DNA of 64,000 bases from JACMLC01 sp963720235 (GTDB lineage Bacteria > Acidobacteriota > Blastocatellia > Pyrinomonadales > Pyrinomonadaceae): positions 3,472,001-3,536,000 of the forward strand of contig OY970389.1 of assembly GCA_963720235.1 (NCBI GenBank). Direction: 5' to 3'. The notes under the pieces are model-generated. The model had not been told where the DNA came from, made no database searches, and saw nothing but the letters and a program-made list of their open reading frames with translations. This document shows, piece by piece, positions 53,037-62,071 of the stretch. Numbering within the stretch: the first letter of the stretch is position 1; every line of letters starts with the position of its first letter. The position numbers were made by a program, and so were the translations under genes.

Positions 53037-53901
53037 CATTCGTTTCGCTCGTCACAAAAGACCTTAACATCTCAAGATTACGCGCATCGTCTGCCACATC
53101 ATCCTGCGGCGTTTCGAGCAGGAAGGCTGCGTGCGCGAGCTCTGTGTGGCGCGCGACGCGACGCAGGGCATCGCTTCCGATGTGGCCCAGACCGATGTGC
53201 CAGTGGCGGTCAACGTGCGAATTGTATGCGGCCTTTGAATCGTTAAAGTGGACGGCGCGCACGTTCTTCATCCCGACATTTTTTTCCAGAGATTCAAACG
53301 TCGCTGCAAAGCCATCCGTCTCGCGTATGTCATATCCGGCTGTGAAAGCATGCGCCGTGTCAAAGCAGACGCCGAGGTTAAACTGCGTACAGCTTGCGAT
53401 GATTTCGCGCAGATGCTCGAAGCGATGACCGATGCACGCGCCCTGCCCGGCTGTGTTTTCAAGCAGAATACGAAACGCGCCAAGCTCAATTTCATCGCAG
53501 GCAATCTTTAAACTCTCCGCGCAGGTGCGTATGCCATCGGCTTCACATGCGCCCTTCGCGCTGCCCGGATGGACGACCAGATAATCCGCGCCCAACTGTA
53601 TGCCGCGCTCTATTTCTTCACGAAACGAAGCGATGGATTTCTCGCGTATCACTTCATCAGCCGCCGCCAGATTGATGAGATAGTTGGCATGTATGACAAC
53701 CGTTGCAATCTTTGTCTCCGCGCGCACGGCGCGAAACTTTTCCACCTCTTCTTCCGCAAGCGGCTTTGCCATCCACCCGCGCGGGTTGCGCGAGAACATC
53801 TGCACAGTCGTGCAACCGCGCTCGTGCGCTTTGAGAAGCGCGTTCTGCAAGCCGCCCGCAATCGGCGCGTGAAATCCTATGAGCGGCACGTTGTTGCTCA
53901 T
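52993..53901 (-). CDS. nfo: Endonuclease IV (AP endonuclease)
   Basis: Cleaves abasic sites in DNA during base-excision repair. The 302-residue TIM-barrel enzyme has the family motifs LIGFHAPIAGGLQNAL, QMFSRNPRGW, VIHANYLINLA, DYLVVHPGSAKG, ENTAGQGACIG, GVCFDTAHAFTAGYD and VHFNDSKAAYNSHVDRHWHI. The His, Glu and Asp residues in these supply the three-zinc site. The final 13 or so residues (SRKGAKAQRKHSR) come from repeat E4, so the C-terminus has been extended or replaced. Its start lies four bases after the dipeptidase stop, so the two genes should be co-transcribed. Confidence 0.95.
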   Translation of the reverse strand: MSNNVPLIGFHAPIAGGLQNALLKAHERGCTTVQMFSRNPRGWMAKPLAEEEVEKFRAVRAETKIATVVIHANYLINLAAADEVIREKSIASFREEIERGIQLGADYLVVHPGSAKGACEADGIRTCAESLKIACDEIELGAFRILLENTAGQGACIGHRFEHLREIIASCTQFNLGVCFDTAHAFTAGYDIRETDGFAATFESLEKNVGMKNVRAVHFNDSKAAYNSHVDRHWHIGLGHIGSDALRRVARHTELAHAAFLLETPQDDVADDARNLEMLRSFVTSETNGSRKGAKAQRKHSR

Positions 53902-53905
53902 TAAC

Positions 53906-55177
53906 TTATGACTTCTTTTCCACCTGCTCCATGACGCGCAGGATATTGCCGCCCAAGATTTTGTTGATGTCTTCTTCCGTATAGCCGCGCTTCAACAATT
54001 CTTTGGTCAGATTCGGAAGCTCCGCGATATTTGAAAGATCTGCTGTGACGGCCATGATGCCGTCAAAGTCTGAGCCGAGGCCGACGTGATTGATGCCTAC
54101 GAGTTTGACGATGTGGTCTATGTGGTCAACGATGCGCGTGACGCTGACGGGCGGAAGGCGTCGCTTGTATTCTTCGAGGCGCACGCGGTCGCGCGCCATC
54201 TTCTTCTGCGCAAGGCTGCCCGGCTCTTCATCCGAAGCTTTCTGGACCAGTGGAGCAATCTCAGCATCCACCTGCTTTTTCTTCTCGCTCCAACCCGGCT
54301 CAAGAAATTCAGGATAAAAGACTACGCAGACGACGCCGCCTGTTTTCGCCAGCGCGCGTATCATCTCGTCGTCCAGATTGCGCGGCACGTTGGCGATGGA
54401 GCGCGCGTTCGAGTGTGAAGCGATGACGGGCCTTGTCGAAGTATTGACGATGTCCCAGAAGGCCATGTCCGAGACATGCGAGACATCAACCATGATGCCG
54501 AGCCTGTTCATCTCGCGTATGACATTCTTGCCGAACTCCGTGAGGCCGCGCGTGCGGCCCGCTTCATCTCCGCTCGAACCGGCCCAACTCGTCGAGACGC
54601 TCCACGCGGGCGACATATAGCGCACGCCCATCTTGTAATAACGCTCGACGTTTTCCAGCTTCTCGTCAATCGCATAGCCGCCTTCGAGTCCCATCAGCGC
54701 GGAGAGTTTTCCCTGTCCGGCGATGCGGCGCACATCGTCAGCCGTCGAAGCCATCTCCCAAGTGTCTGGGAATTTTTCTGCGAGAGCGCGGACGGCTGCA
54801 ATCTGTTCGTCTGCACGTTTGGTCGCGCCCGCTCCGCCCGTGCCGTAAAGCTGCGGCTCGACCCAGATGGAGAAGAATTGCGCATCGAGTCCGCCTTCTT
54901 TCATGCGCACGGAATCCAGATGACCGTCTGCGTGTCTCTGGCTCAGGTCGAGCTTTTCATCAACGAGCCTTTGTGTTGTGTCGGCGTGCAGGTCTATGGC
55001 GATGGCGCGTTTGTGCAGCGAGAGCGCGTCCTGGTTTGTATTTGAAACGGAAGCCGTTGGAGCGGGCGTGTTTTTTTGTTCGGTGCTTTGTGACATGCGG
55101 CAATTATTGGAAAGGAGAAAGACAGAGGAGAGCGCAAGCGTGGCAAGTATTGAAGCAAGCTGTGGCCTGTGTCTCAT
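53906..55177 (-). CDS. Membrane (renal-type) dipeptidase, M19 family, exported
   Basis: The 423-residue product has an N-terminal signal with LLSNNC, a possible lipoprotein attachment Cys. The M19 metal ligands and active-site motifs are present: AIDLHADT near the start, GLEGGYAIDE, MVDVSHVSDMAFWDIV, VIASHSNARSIANVPRNLDD and HVGLGSDFDGI. Family enzymes hydrolyse dipeptides, including D-configured ones, with two zinc ions, and this one would work in the periplasm on peptidoglycan or nutrient peptides. The gene downstream (nfo) is only four bases away. Confidence 0.94.
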   Translation of the reverse strand: MRHRPQLASILATLALSSVFLLSNNCRMSQSTEQKNTPAPTASVSNTNQDALSLHKRAIAIDLHADTTQRLVDEKLDLSQRHADGHLDSVRMKEGGLDAQFFSIWVEPQLYGTGGAGATKRADEQIAAVRALAEKFPDTWEMASTADDVRRIAGQGKLSALMGLEGGYAIDEKLENVERYYKMGVRYMSPAWSVSTSWAGSSGDEAGRTRGLTEFGKNVIREMNRLGIMVDVSHVSDMAFWDIVNTSTRPVIASHSNARSIANVPRNLDDEMIRALAKTGGVVCVVFYPEFLEPGWSEKKKQVDAEIAPLVQKASDEEPGSLAQKKMARDRVRLEEYKRRLPPVSVTRIVDHIDHIVKLVGINHVGLGSDFDGIMAVTADLSNIAELPNLTKELLKRGYTEEDINKILGGNILRVMEQVEKKS

Positions 55178-55318
55178 CTCGGTAGATTGAAACCTTAAGA
55201 GAGCGGGAGCAAATTTTTTAGAGCTTCTAAAAGAGAGCCTGCATAGGTTACGCGAACACTTCCGCCCGAATCAAGCTCAGGCAATGTTCAAACTGAAGAA
55301 GGGCTTCGTTATAAGCTC
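55178..55318. other. Divergent spacer upstream of the dipeptidase
   Basis: It holds a small palindrome TTTTTTAGAGCTTCTAAAAG near 55216 and a weak minus-strand promoter candidate (TTGATT, 18 bases, TAACCT). No gene is seen. Confidence 0.3.
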
Positions 55319-55423
55319 ACCGCAGAGACGCGGAGACGCAGAGAAAGAAAGGCAGTAAATAGAAAATGAATTGATAGCTTGTCTTTCCCTTTTTACCCCT
55401 CTGCGTCTCCGCGTCTCTGCGGT
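55319..55423. repeat. Word-type inverted repeat F (CGCAGAGACGCGGAGACG family)
   Basis: The left arm ACCGCAGAGACGCGGAGACG (from 55319) and the right arm ending GTCTCCGCGTCTCTGCGGT (55423) are perfect inverted copies of 25 bases. The centre carries GATAGCTTGTC. It lies between the divergent dipeptidase and ilvE genes. Confidence 0.9.
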
Positions 55424-55479
55424 GCAGAACCACCTTGTCTTTCATCTATCGGCAAACCAACCCGCTAACTTAGCTCGCC

Positions 55480-55509
55480 TTGCCAAGCTATGCGGCTTTA
55501 CGGTATTGT
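55480..55509 (+). promoter_or_regulatory. Possible ilvE promoter
   Basis: TTGCCA, an 18-base spacer and TATTGT lie about 140 bases upstream of ilvE. The hexamers are moderate matches only. Confidence 0.35.
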
Positions 55510-55648
55510 GCCTCTTAAATACAGGCCGCGAGAGCGCGTATGGCGCGCAACGAATCTTCATCAAAACGCTCCGTGCGATTTTGTATCAGGGACAAATGTT
55601 TTCGTAGCGCCTTTCAGCAAATAATTCCCCGGAAGGAGCATTAAAGAA

Positions 55649-56734
55649 ATGTTCTCAAAAGACGGTAGAACCAAAGACGTAAAAGCCCCCCGCATCGCTG
55701 GTGACGTTTGGTGTAACGGCGAATTTATCAAATGGAATGATGCGCGCGTGCATGTCATGTCGCATGTCCTGCACTACGGGTCAAGCGTCTTTGAAGGCAT
55801 ACGCTGTTACAAAACGAAGCGTGGGCCAGCCGTCTTTCGCCTGCAAGAGCACATGCGGCGTCTTTTGAATTCCGCGAAGATTTACCGGATGGATAACGAT
55901 TGGACGCGCGACCAGTTGTCGGACGCGGCGGTCGAGCTTGTCAGGCGAAGTGGGATGGAGCATTGCTATATCAGGCCAATCATCTTTCGCAGTCTGGATG
56001 AAGAGAATCCTGCGTTCGGAGTCAACCCGTTTCCGAATCCTCTCGCATGCTATATAGGCGCGTGGGATTGGGGAAAATATCTTGGCGACGATGCTGTCGA
56101 AAAGGGCGTTGATGTCTGCGTCTCGACATGGAATCGCCTGACGCCAAACTCTATGCCCGCGATGGCGAAAGCCGGTGCGAATTACATGAACTCGCAGCTT
56201 ATCAAGATGGAAGCCATCCTGAACGGCTTTGCAGAGGGCATCGCGCTCGATGATCGCGGCTATGTCTCTGAGGGCTCCGGTGAAAATATTTTTCTAGTGC
56301 ATGACGGGCAGCTTGTGACTCCGCCGCTCTCAAGCTCCATTCTGCCGGGCATCACGCGCGACAGCGTAATTGAGATTGCGCGCGAGCTTGGTATTCCGGT
56401 GACAGAGGGCGGCATCCAGCGCGCCGCGCTTTATGTGGCAGACGAAGTTTTCTTCACAGGTACCGCGGCGGAGATTACGCCCATACGCTCCGTTGACCGC
56501 ATCACGGTCGGCACGGGTCGTCGCGGCGAAGTGACAAAGCGTTTACAGGAAGTCTTCTTTGCCATCACTTCCGGCGAGCGCGAAGCTCCCGGCCCGTGGC
56601 TCACTTACGTCAACGAGGGCGCGCCAATCCAAGTCGAGAGCAACGGCCACAGCAAAGTGCAGGTCAAAGAGGCTACAGCCGCAACGGGCGGCACAGAGCC
56701 CGCAGTTGATTTCCAGACTGTGATGACTGAGTAA
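55649..56734 (+). CDS. ilvE: Branched-chain amino acid aminotransferase
   Basis: Transfers amino groups between glutamate and the 2-oxo acids of Leu, Ile and Val, using PLP in the cytoplasm. The 361-residue product has the fold-type IV motifs HVMSHVLHYGSSVFEGIRCY, RPIIFRS, AKAGANYMNSQL (Lys174 for PLP) and DRGYVSEGSGENIFLV, then TPPLSSSILPGITRDSVIEI and a threonine loop FFTGTAAEITPIR. GGAAGGAG before the ATG supports the start. The C-terminus is about 45 residues longer than usual (after about residue 315) with a Val/Thr/Glu-rich tail of unknown role. Repeat E5 follows. Confidence 0.97.
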   Translation: MFSKDGRTKDVKAPRIAGDVWCNGEFIKWNDARVHVMSHVLHYGSSVFEGIRCYKTKRGPAVFRLQEHMRRLLNSAKIYRMDNDWTRDQLSDAAVELVRRSGMEHCYIRPIIFRSLDEENPAFGVNPFPNPLACYIGAWDWGKYLGDDAVEKGVDVCVSTWNRLTPNSMPAMAKAGANYMNSQLIKMEAILNGFAEGIALDDRGYVSEGSGENIFLVHDGQLVTPPLSSSILPGITRDSVIEIARELGIPVTEGGIQRAALYVADEVFFTGTAAEITPIRSVDRITVGTGRRGEVTKRLQEVFFAITSGEREAPGPWLTYVNEGAPIQVESNGHSKVQVKEATAATGGTEPAVDFQTVMTE

Positions 56735-56741
56735 GAAGATA

Positions 56742-56816
56742 ATTTCCCGCAAAGAAGTAAGGGCGCAAAGAAAAGCAACCTGTCTTTTCTTTGCGCCTTT
56801 GCGTCTTTGCGGGAAA
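56742..56816. repeat. Word-type inverted repeat E5 (GCGCAAAG family)
   Basis: The left arm TTTCCCGCAAAGAAGTAAGG...GCAAAG (56743-56770) pairs with right-arm words TTTGCGCCTTTGCGTCTTTG ending CGGGAAA (56816). It separates convergent ilvE and the FG-GAP protein gene and may end both transcripts. Confidence 0.87.
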
Positions 56817-56821
56817 CTTTT

Positions 56822-59056
56822 TTATTGATTCAGACTAGCAGGCACAGGCATATCTCCTGCTGTTCCCCATTGCTCTGCTCTCAAAGCATTCGAGCCGCTT
56901 TGCAGGATATACCAGGTGCCTTGACGGAAGACTGCGAAGTCCGTTCGCCCATCAGCGTTATAGTCTCCGGGCGCGGGAATATCTCCGGCAGTTCCCCACG
57001 CCTGACCGCGAAACAGGTTTAGAGTGCTCGTCAAGATATACCAGCCGCCGTCAGACGGGCGAAAGACCGCGAGGTCTCTCTTCGTGTCTCCGTCATAATC
57101 TCCCGGCACGGCCACGTCGCCTGCGTTGCCCCATTGCTGTGCGCGCACGGAATTGGTCAGGCTCTGGTAGATATACCAGTTGTTATCTAAAGGACGAAAG
57201 ACTGCCAAGTCCGCTTTGCTATCGCCGTCATAATCTCCCGGCACAGGTCGGTCGCCGTTCGTGCCGAAGGTTTGCGTGCGAATCGTGTTGCCCAAGACGA
57301 GATTGATATACCAGACGCCTTCGGATGGACGAAAGACTGCAATATCTGTGAGCCCGTCGCCGTCGTAATCCGCTGGCACAGGAATGTCTGAGCCGAGCCC
57401 GAACTGCTTTGCTCCGACCACATTGTTAGAGCTAAAGAGTGTGTACCAGGTCGCGTTTGACGGACGAAAGACTGCGATGTCTGTCTTGCCGTCACCGTCG
57501 TAATCTCCGGGCGCGGGCTTGTCGCCGCCCGTGGCAAACTGCCTTGCGACGATTGCTCCATTCGAGCTTTGCCGCGCATACCAAGTGTTATCCGAAGGGC
57601 GAAAGACTGAAAGGTCTGTGAAGGTGTCGCCGTCAAAGTCTCCCAGATGGCGATGTGCCGGACGCACAAGATAAATCTGCGAACTCCCCAGGTTGGGAAC
57701 CGGATTGATGTCCGAGTTGGGGATGCCGACAATGAATGTGTTATCGCTCAGGGACACGCTCGTGCCGAAAGCGTCATTGAGCGCGGGAGTGTCCAGAGTG
57801 ACCGGGCCGTTTTCAAACCAGATGTTATTGAAACGTTGAAAGACATAAGCGGCTCCGGTGTTCTGTACGGGCGGCACATCAAAAAGCTGTGCGCCGACGA
57901 CCACCGTGTCACCTTTGAGAGACACGCTGTAGCCGAAGTAGCCGCCGCTTTGAGACTCTGCGGCGACGAGCTTGGTCTGCCGCGTCCACGTCGCGCCGCT
58001 TCTTTGATAGACAGTGACGGAGCCAGCGTTACTGATACCTGAAAAATCATCCAGGTAAGCTCCGACGACAGCCGTGTCGCCACTAACGTCCACGCTCCAA
58101 CCGTAATAATCTCCCGCCGCAGTATCGTTCGGCACAAGATAAGCCTGCTCGCTCCATATCGTGCCGCTTCGTTGAAAGATATAAGCAGAGCCTGCATCAA
58201 GGCCGCCGTTTGTGTCGTCCGAGTATGCGCCGACCACTGCGGTGTCGCCACTGATGGCGACGCTGATGCCGAAGCTGTCAAAGGCTTGCAGCGCGCTGCC
58301 CAGCAGTTGCGCTTCCAACTGCCACGCAGAGCCGTTGAAACGATAGGCATAAGCCGCGCCGGATTGATACGCGCTCGTCGTGCTTGCCAGATAATCGCCG
58401 ACGAGCAATGTATCTCCGCTCAATGCAAGGCTTGAGCCGAAAAGGCGCGAGCCCGGTTCTATCTTCTCCTGCCTGCTCCAAGCCGTGCCGTTGCGCTGAT
58501 AAATATAGACGGCTCCCGACGGAAGAAATTGATTGCCGGTTCTGCTGACGACTGCTATGTCGCCGCTCAGTGCCACGCTGATTCCGAAGTTAGTCACTAA
58601 AGGCTCGCCTTCCGGCATCAGCGTGGCTTGCAAGCTCCAGTTTGCGCCCGTGCGTTGGAAGATATAAGCGACGCCGGTTCGTGCCGTCCCTGAATGCTGT
58701 AAGTAAGCTCCGACCAGAGCCGTGTTGCCACTGACAGAAACGCTCCAACCAAACTTGCTGCCGCCATTTCCATTATCCGGCAACAGGCGCGCCTGAAACA
58801 GTTGAGACGAAGTAGCAGCACGCTCAAGCATGACTGCCCTCACGGCCCGCATCAATGAATCATCCGCCGCGCCGCTTTGCCGCCGCTCTGCACGCACAGG
58901 AAACTTACATCCACCATTCCTCTCAACATTGCTTGGACGCGACTGAGAATTTACACGCGCTCTCAGGCCGAACATGAGCAGTCCGAACGCGGCAATGATG
59001 CAGAGAGAGATAAAAAGCTTGGTCAAAATTTTTGTATGCTTTGTCGGATGCTTCAT
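56822..59056 (-). CDS. Secreted double FG-GAP propeller protein
   Basis: The 744-residue product starts at ATG 59056 (AGGAG upstream). The signal/anchor spans about residues 10-30. The N-terminal half has seven repeats of the type FGWSVSVSGNTALVGAYLQH...AYIFQRTGANWS, the PF14312-like FG-GAP propeller. The C-terminal half (from about residue 430) has six or seven DFDGDTFTDLSVFRPSDNTW repeats, the same kind that ends the three metalloproteases. No enzyme is attached, so it is probably a surface adhesion or carbohydrate-binding protein; this is inference from related propellers. The gene upstream on the same strand shares the C-terminal repeats. Confidence 0.82.
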   Translation of the reverse strand: MKHPTKHTKILTKLFISLCIIAAFGLLMFGLRARVNSQSRPSNVERNGGCKFPVRAERRQSGAADDSLMRAVRAVMLERAATSSQLFQARLLPDNGNGGSKFGWSVSVSGNTALVGAYLQHSGTARTGVAYIFQRTGANWSLQATLMPEGEPLVTNFGISVALSGDIAVVSRTGNQFLPSGAVYIYQRNGTAWSRQEKIEPGSRLFGSSLALSGDTLLVGDYLASTTSAYQSGAAYAYRFNGSAWQLEAQLLGSALQAFDSFGISVAISGDTAVVGAYSDDTNGGLDAGSAYIFQRSGTIWSEQAYLVPNDTAAGDYYGWSVDVSGDTAVVGAYLDDFSGISNAGSVTVYQRSGATWTRQTKLVAAESQSGGYFGYSVSLKGDTVVVGAQLFDVPPVQNTGAAYVFQRFNNIWFENGPVTLDTPALNDAFGTSVSLSDNTFIVGIPNSDINPVPNLGSSQIYLVRPAHRHLGDFDGDTFTDLSVFRPSDNTWYARQSSNGAIVARQFATGGDKPAPGDYDGDGKTDIAVFRPSNATWYTLFSSNNVVGAKQFGLGSDIPVPADYDGDGLTDIAVFRPSEGVWYINLVLGNTIRTQTFGTNGDRPVPGDYDGDSKADLAVFRPLDNNWYIYQSLTNSVRAQQWGNAGDVAVPGDYDGDTKRDLAVFRPSDGGWYILTSTLNLFRGQAWGTAGDIPAPGDYNADGRTDFAVFRQGTWYILQSGSNALRAEQWGTAGDMPVPASLNQ

Positions 59057-59132
59057 GGCGGGAGAATCTCCTTTTGGAATTCCGGGCAACTATCTATCAC
59101 AGGCGAAAGATGAGCACAATGCCTTTCAATCT

Positions 59133-59230
59133 TGTCAGAACCGCCTGCGGTAGCGTGCGGGTTTGAGTTAGCATCAGAGACTCGCTTTAAAACATCGAAG
59201 ACCCGCACGCTACCGCTGGCGGTTCTGACA
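59133..59230. repeat. Inverted repeat I (TGTCAGAACCGCCTGCGGTA family)
   Basis: The left arm (59133-59162) and right arm (59201-59230, ending GCGGTTCTGACA) are nearly perfect 30-base inverted copies. The inner CCGCCTGCGG is itself palindromic. It starts eight bases after the stop of the minus-strand gene at 59239, between two FG-GAP genes, and could end transcription. Confidence 0.9.
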
Positions 59231-59238
59231 TATCTTGA

Positions 59239-61161
59239 TTATGGAGCATCAGATATACGCACAGGCACATCGCCACTGATGCCCCAAAGCTCAACACGCA
59301 TCTGATTCGTAGAGCTTTGCATGATGTACCAGATGCCTTCGCGGAAGACTGCAAGGTCTGCGCGCCCGTCGCCGTCATAATCTCCTGCGACGAGCGCGTC
59401 CGTCGTCAAACCAAACCGCTCTGCTCTAAAAACTTCGGACGCGCTGTGCTGTATATACCACGCGCCTTCGCGGAAGACCGCGACATCCGTTTTAGCATCG
59501 CCGTCATAATCTGCCGCGATTGTTCTGTCCGTGCTTAATCCGAACTGACGCGCCTCGACAGAGCCGCTTGCGCTACTCTTGAGATACCACGCGCCCGCGC
59601 GAAAGACTGCCAGGTCTGCTTTACCGTCCCCATCATAATCACCCGCCACAGGCAAGTCCGTGTCAAAACCGAACTGCTCTGTCCTGTGCGCATGATTCGC
59701 GCTCTGCATAATGTGCCAGACGCCCGCGCGAAAGATTGCGAAGTCCGCTTTGCCATCCGCATCGTAATCCGCAGCAACGGGTACATCACCCGCTTGACCG
59801 AAATGCTCCGCGCGCAATAAGCCGGACTCGCTCTGCATGACATACCAATGTCCATCTGATGGACGAAAGACCGCGATGTCTGTCCTGCCGTCTCCGTCAT
59901 AATCTGCTGGCACAAGCCTGTCATGGTTTATGGCAAAATGCTCTGCCCTGATGCTGTTGTCGGAGCTATGGCGTATGTACCATGTTGCATCCGAAGCGCG
60001 AAAGACCGCGAAGTCTGATTTGCCGTCGCCGTCAAAATCGTTGAAGACTGCGCGCGGGATGCTTGATTCATTTGTGGCTGTGAAATCGAGTCCGGTGAGC
60101 TCGCCCGTGTGCGAGAAGAAATGATTTGACGGATTAAAGCTAAAGCCCGCGCGCGCAGGCGTGATGATGTATTCATCTCCGACCTGAGCCGCATTGAATC
60201 TGTATCGCCCGTCAACTCCTGTCACGGCAATTCTGTTTTGAGAAGTTTCAATATCGAGCAGCGTCAACGCAACTCCAGCGACAGGCCCGCCGCTTATGTT
60301 TGTCACGCGCCCGGAGATGTCTGCCGTGATAGCCGTCGGAGTTGCGGCACGGAGCGCAACGGCTCCCAGAGCCCAATCGTCCGGCGCGCTCGTAGCCCAA
60401 GACATTGTGACAGGCGAAGAGGCAGTCTCCGTGCTTCCTGCTCCGATATGAAAAGTGCCGCCGAAATCTCCGCGCCAACGCTCTATCTGTCCGGGGCCGG
60501 GAGAAATCCCTATCGCGATATTAAAGTCCGCGCCGAGCGTATCAATCACAACGTCGCCCGTGTTGCTGTCCGCGACGGTCACAGTCGGCGTGTTGTCCGT
60601 GTTCGCGTTGGAAGTAAAAACTCCTGTCGGTGTCATTTGATTGACGCCATTGAAGGAGGCTGAGCCGCCGACTGCGTAATTCGCAGCTAGCGGAAGAAAA
60701 GTGACAGAGATGTTAGCCGTCCCGCTCGGCGGATTGACGAGAATGAACATCTCTACGGCGGTGATATTATTTGGCGAGAGACGTGTGCCGATGCGCGTCA
60801 GGGCCGTCCCGCCATAAGTCACGCCGGGAGGCGTGTCGCGCACACGCGCCGAAGGGAAAGCTGGCAAGACCGTCACGGTTGTCGAGACGCCGACAATGAG
60901 CACGCGGCTCGTCCCCGTCCCGACAGTATGCGGCCAAGTGATACTGCCGATGCCAGCGTTATCAAAGCCCTGCGCGACGCCTGTGCCATCAATCCCAATC
61001 GCCTGTATGCTGCCCTCGCGCGAAACTTCCGCAGCATGGCCCAAAGCTTTAGTCTCTCCCAACCGACAGGCATCACAGGGCAGAGCAATCCAACCGAGCA
61101 GAGAAATAATTGCAAAGGCGAGCAGCCACGCGCGCACGGCTCGTCGGATAAATTTTCCCAT
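59239..61161 (-). CDS. Secreted protein with CnaB-like domain and FG-GAP/VCBS repeats
   Basis: The 640-residue product has a basic start MGKFIRRAVRAWLL and a signal (cleavage near residue 31-34). Residues about 55-290 form a beta-sandwich (VTYGGTALTRIGT, SFNGVNQMTPTG, DDWALGAVALRAA) found in several bacterial surface proteins of unknown role. Residues about 295-375 look like a carboxypeptidase regulatory-like/CnaB fold (ISGRVTNISGGPVAGVALTL, VTGVDGRYRFNAAQVGDEYI). From about 385 come seven DFDGDGKSDFAVFRASDATW-type repeats. The same repeats end the protein at 56822-59056. It is probably a cell-surface or secreted adhesin; no enzyme motif is seen. Confidence 0.8.
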   Translation of the reverse strand: MGKFIRRAVRAWLLAFAIISLLGWIALPCDACRLGETKALGHAAEVSREGSIQAIGIDGTGVAQGFDNAGIGSITWPHTVGTGTSRVLIVGVSTTVTVLPAFPSARVRDTPPGVTYGGTALTRIGTRLSPNNITAVEMFILVNPPSGTANISVTFLPLAANYAVGGSASFNGVNQMTPTGVFTSNANTDNTPTVTVADSNTGDVVIDTLGADFNIAIGISPGPGQIERWRGDFGGTFHIGAGSTETASSPVTMSWATSAPDDWALGAVALRAATPTAITADISGRVTNISGGPVAGVALTLLDIETSQNRIAVTGVDGRYRFNAAQVGDEYIITPARAGFSFNPSNHFFSHTGELTGLDFTATNESSIPRAVFNDFDGDGKSDFAVFRASDATWYIRHSSDNSIRAEHFAINHDRLVPADYDGDGRTDIAVFRPSDGHWYVMQSESGLLRAEHFGQAGDVPVAADYDADGKADFAIFRAGVWHIMQSANHAHRTEQFGFDTDLPVAGDYDGDGKADLAVFRAGAWYLKSSASGSVEARQFGLSTDRTIAADYDGDAKTDVAVFREGAWYIQHSASEVFRAERFGLTTDALVAGDYDGDGRADLAVFREGIWYIMQSSTNQMRVELWGISGDVPVRISDAP

Positions 61162-62071
61162 CGGTTCGTTCCCCTTTTGACGTTTAAGAGATATTCAGAA
61201 GGCAAATCAAAGGACAAGCCCGGCAACCGGACGGGAGAGAAATCCGGGCAATTCAGAGACTCAATTCCTCTTTGAAAGGTCTTCCACTCGGACGCCACGC
61301 CTTGCGTTCTGGACTCCGCATGAGCGCACTGGAAGTTATCTTGAAGTCGGGTCGTGCGGATTCTAACTTAGGCTGGCGAGCGGTGTAAATAAAAAAGCAG
61401 CTTTCCGCGACTCGCCAGTCTGCCGCAAGAGGAACAAAGGTTTCGCCCTTTTCATCGTCCCATATTATCTAATCTCCGCAAGCATCAGACACGTCTTTAA
61501 ATTTTGCAATACGCTCACCTGTAATTTCCAGCAAGCCATACTGTAGCGGCTCGTCCACTATGGCACTCAACAAAACATAGCACAGATATTTATGTGACTG
61601 CTTCTAGGACTTCCGAAACGGTTTTGCCCTTCAAACAAGGGTTAGGGACTCTAAATAATTTTCTATATGTGTGCTGCCGCACAGACGGCCTCTTGAGTAT
61701 GCTTTACTCTGCAACTTCTCATTCCTGAACAAATCTTTACCCGACAAAACTAGCGGTATCAGGCAGAGAAAACTGGTAAGCGGTATCAATAGCCAGCCGT
61801 TCATCTATACTTGATTGGACGCAAGTATATTCCTTAGAAACTCACGTTCATTTCTTAGAAATTGCTTTTCCCACGCCCCCATTTTAATTCGGTAAGTGTT
61901 GGAGTCTGCTCAACTGCCGGGATGTTTCAGCCTCAGCGAGCAGTACGGCCAATATGAAGTAAGGCTACTTGCCGGATGATATGCCTCAATGCGTTGAAGC
62001 GCAGGGTGATGTCTAAATTAAGACAGAATTGTGCACCTCCGCTTCGGCTTAACCTTGAAAGGGATCATTAA
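61162..62071. other. Long AT-richer intergenic region
   Basis: About 910 bases with no ORF I can support. It holds near-direct repeats of AGCGGTATCA (near 61755 and 61780) and TTCTTAGAAA-like words (near 61833 and 61852), a solo GTAGCGGCTCG, and the leader of the gene at 62072. A hairpin-rich stretch precedes the next gene but fits no riboswitch family I know. Composition looks AT-richer than most of the window, hinting at acquired or non-selected DNA. Confidence 0.4.

Noticed and set aside
61900..62071. Riboswitch (cyclic-di-GMP-like) before the ice-binding gene
   Set aside because: The region can fold, but the conserved core bases of the class do not line up.
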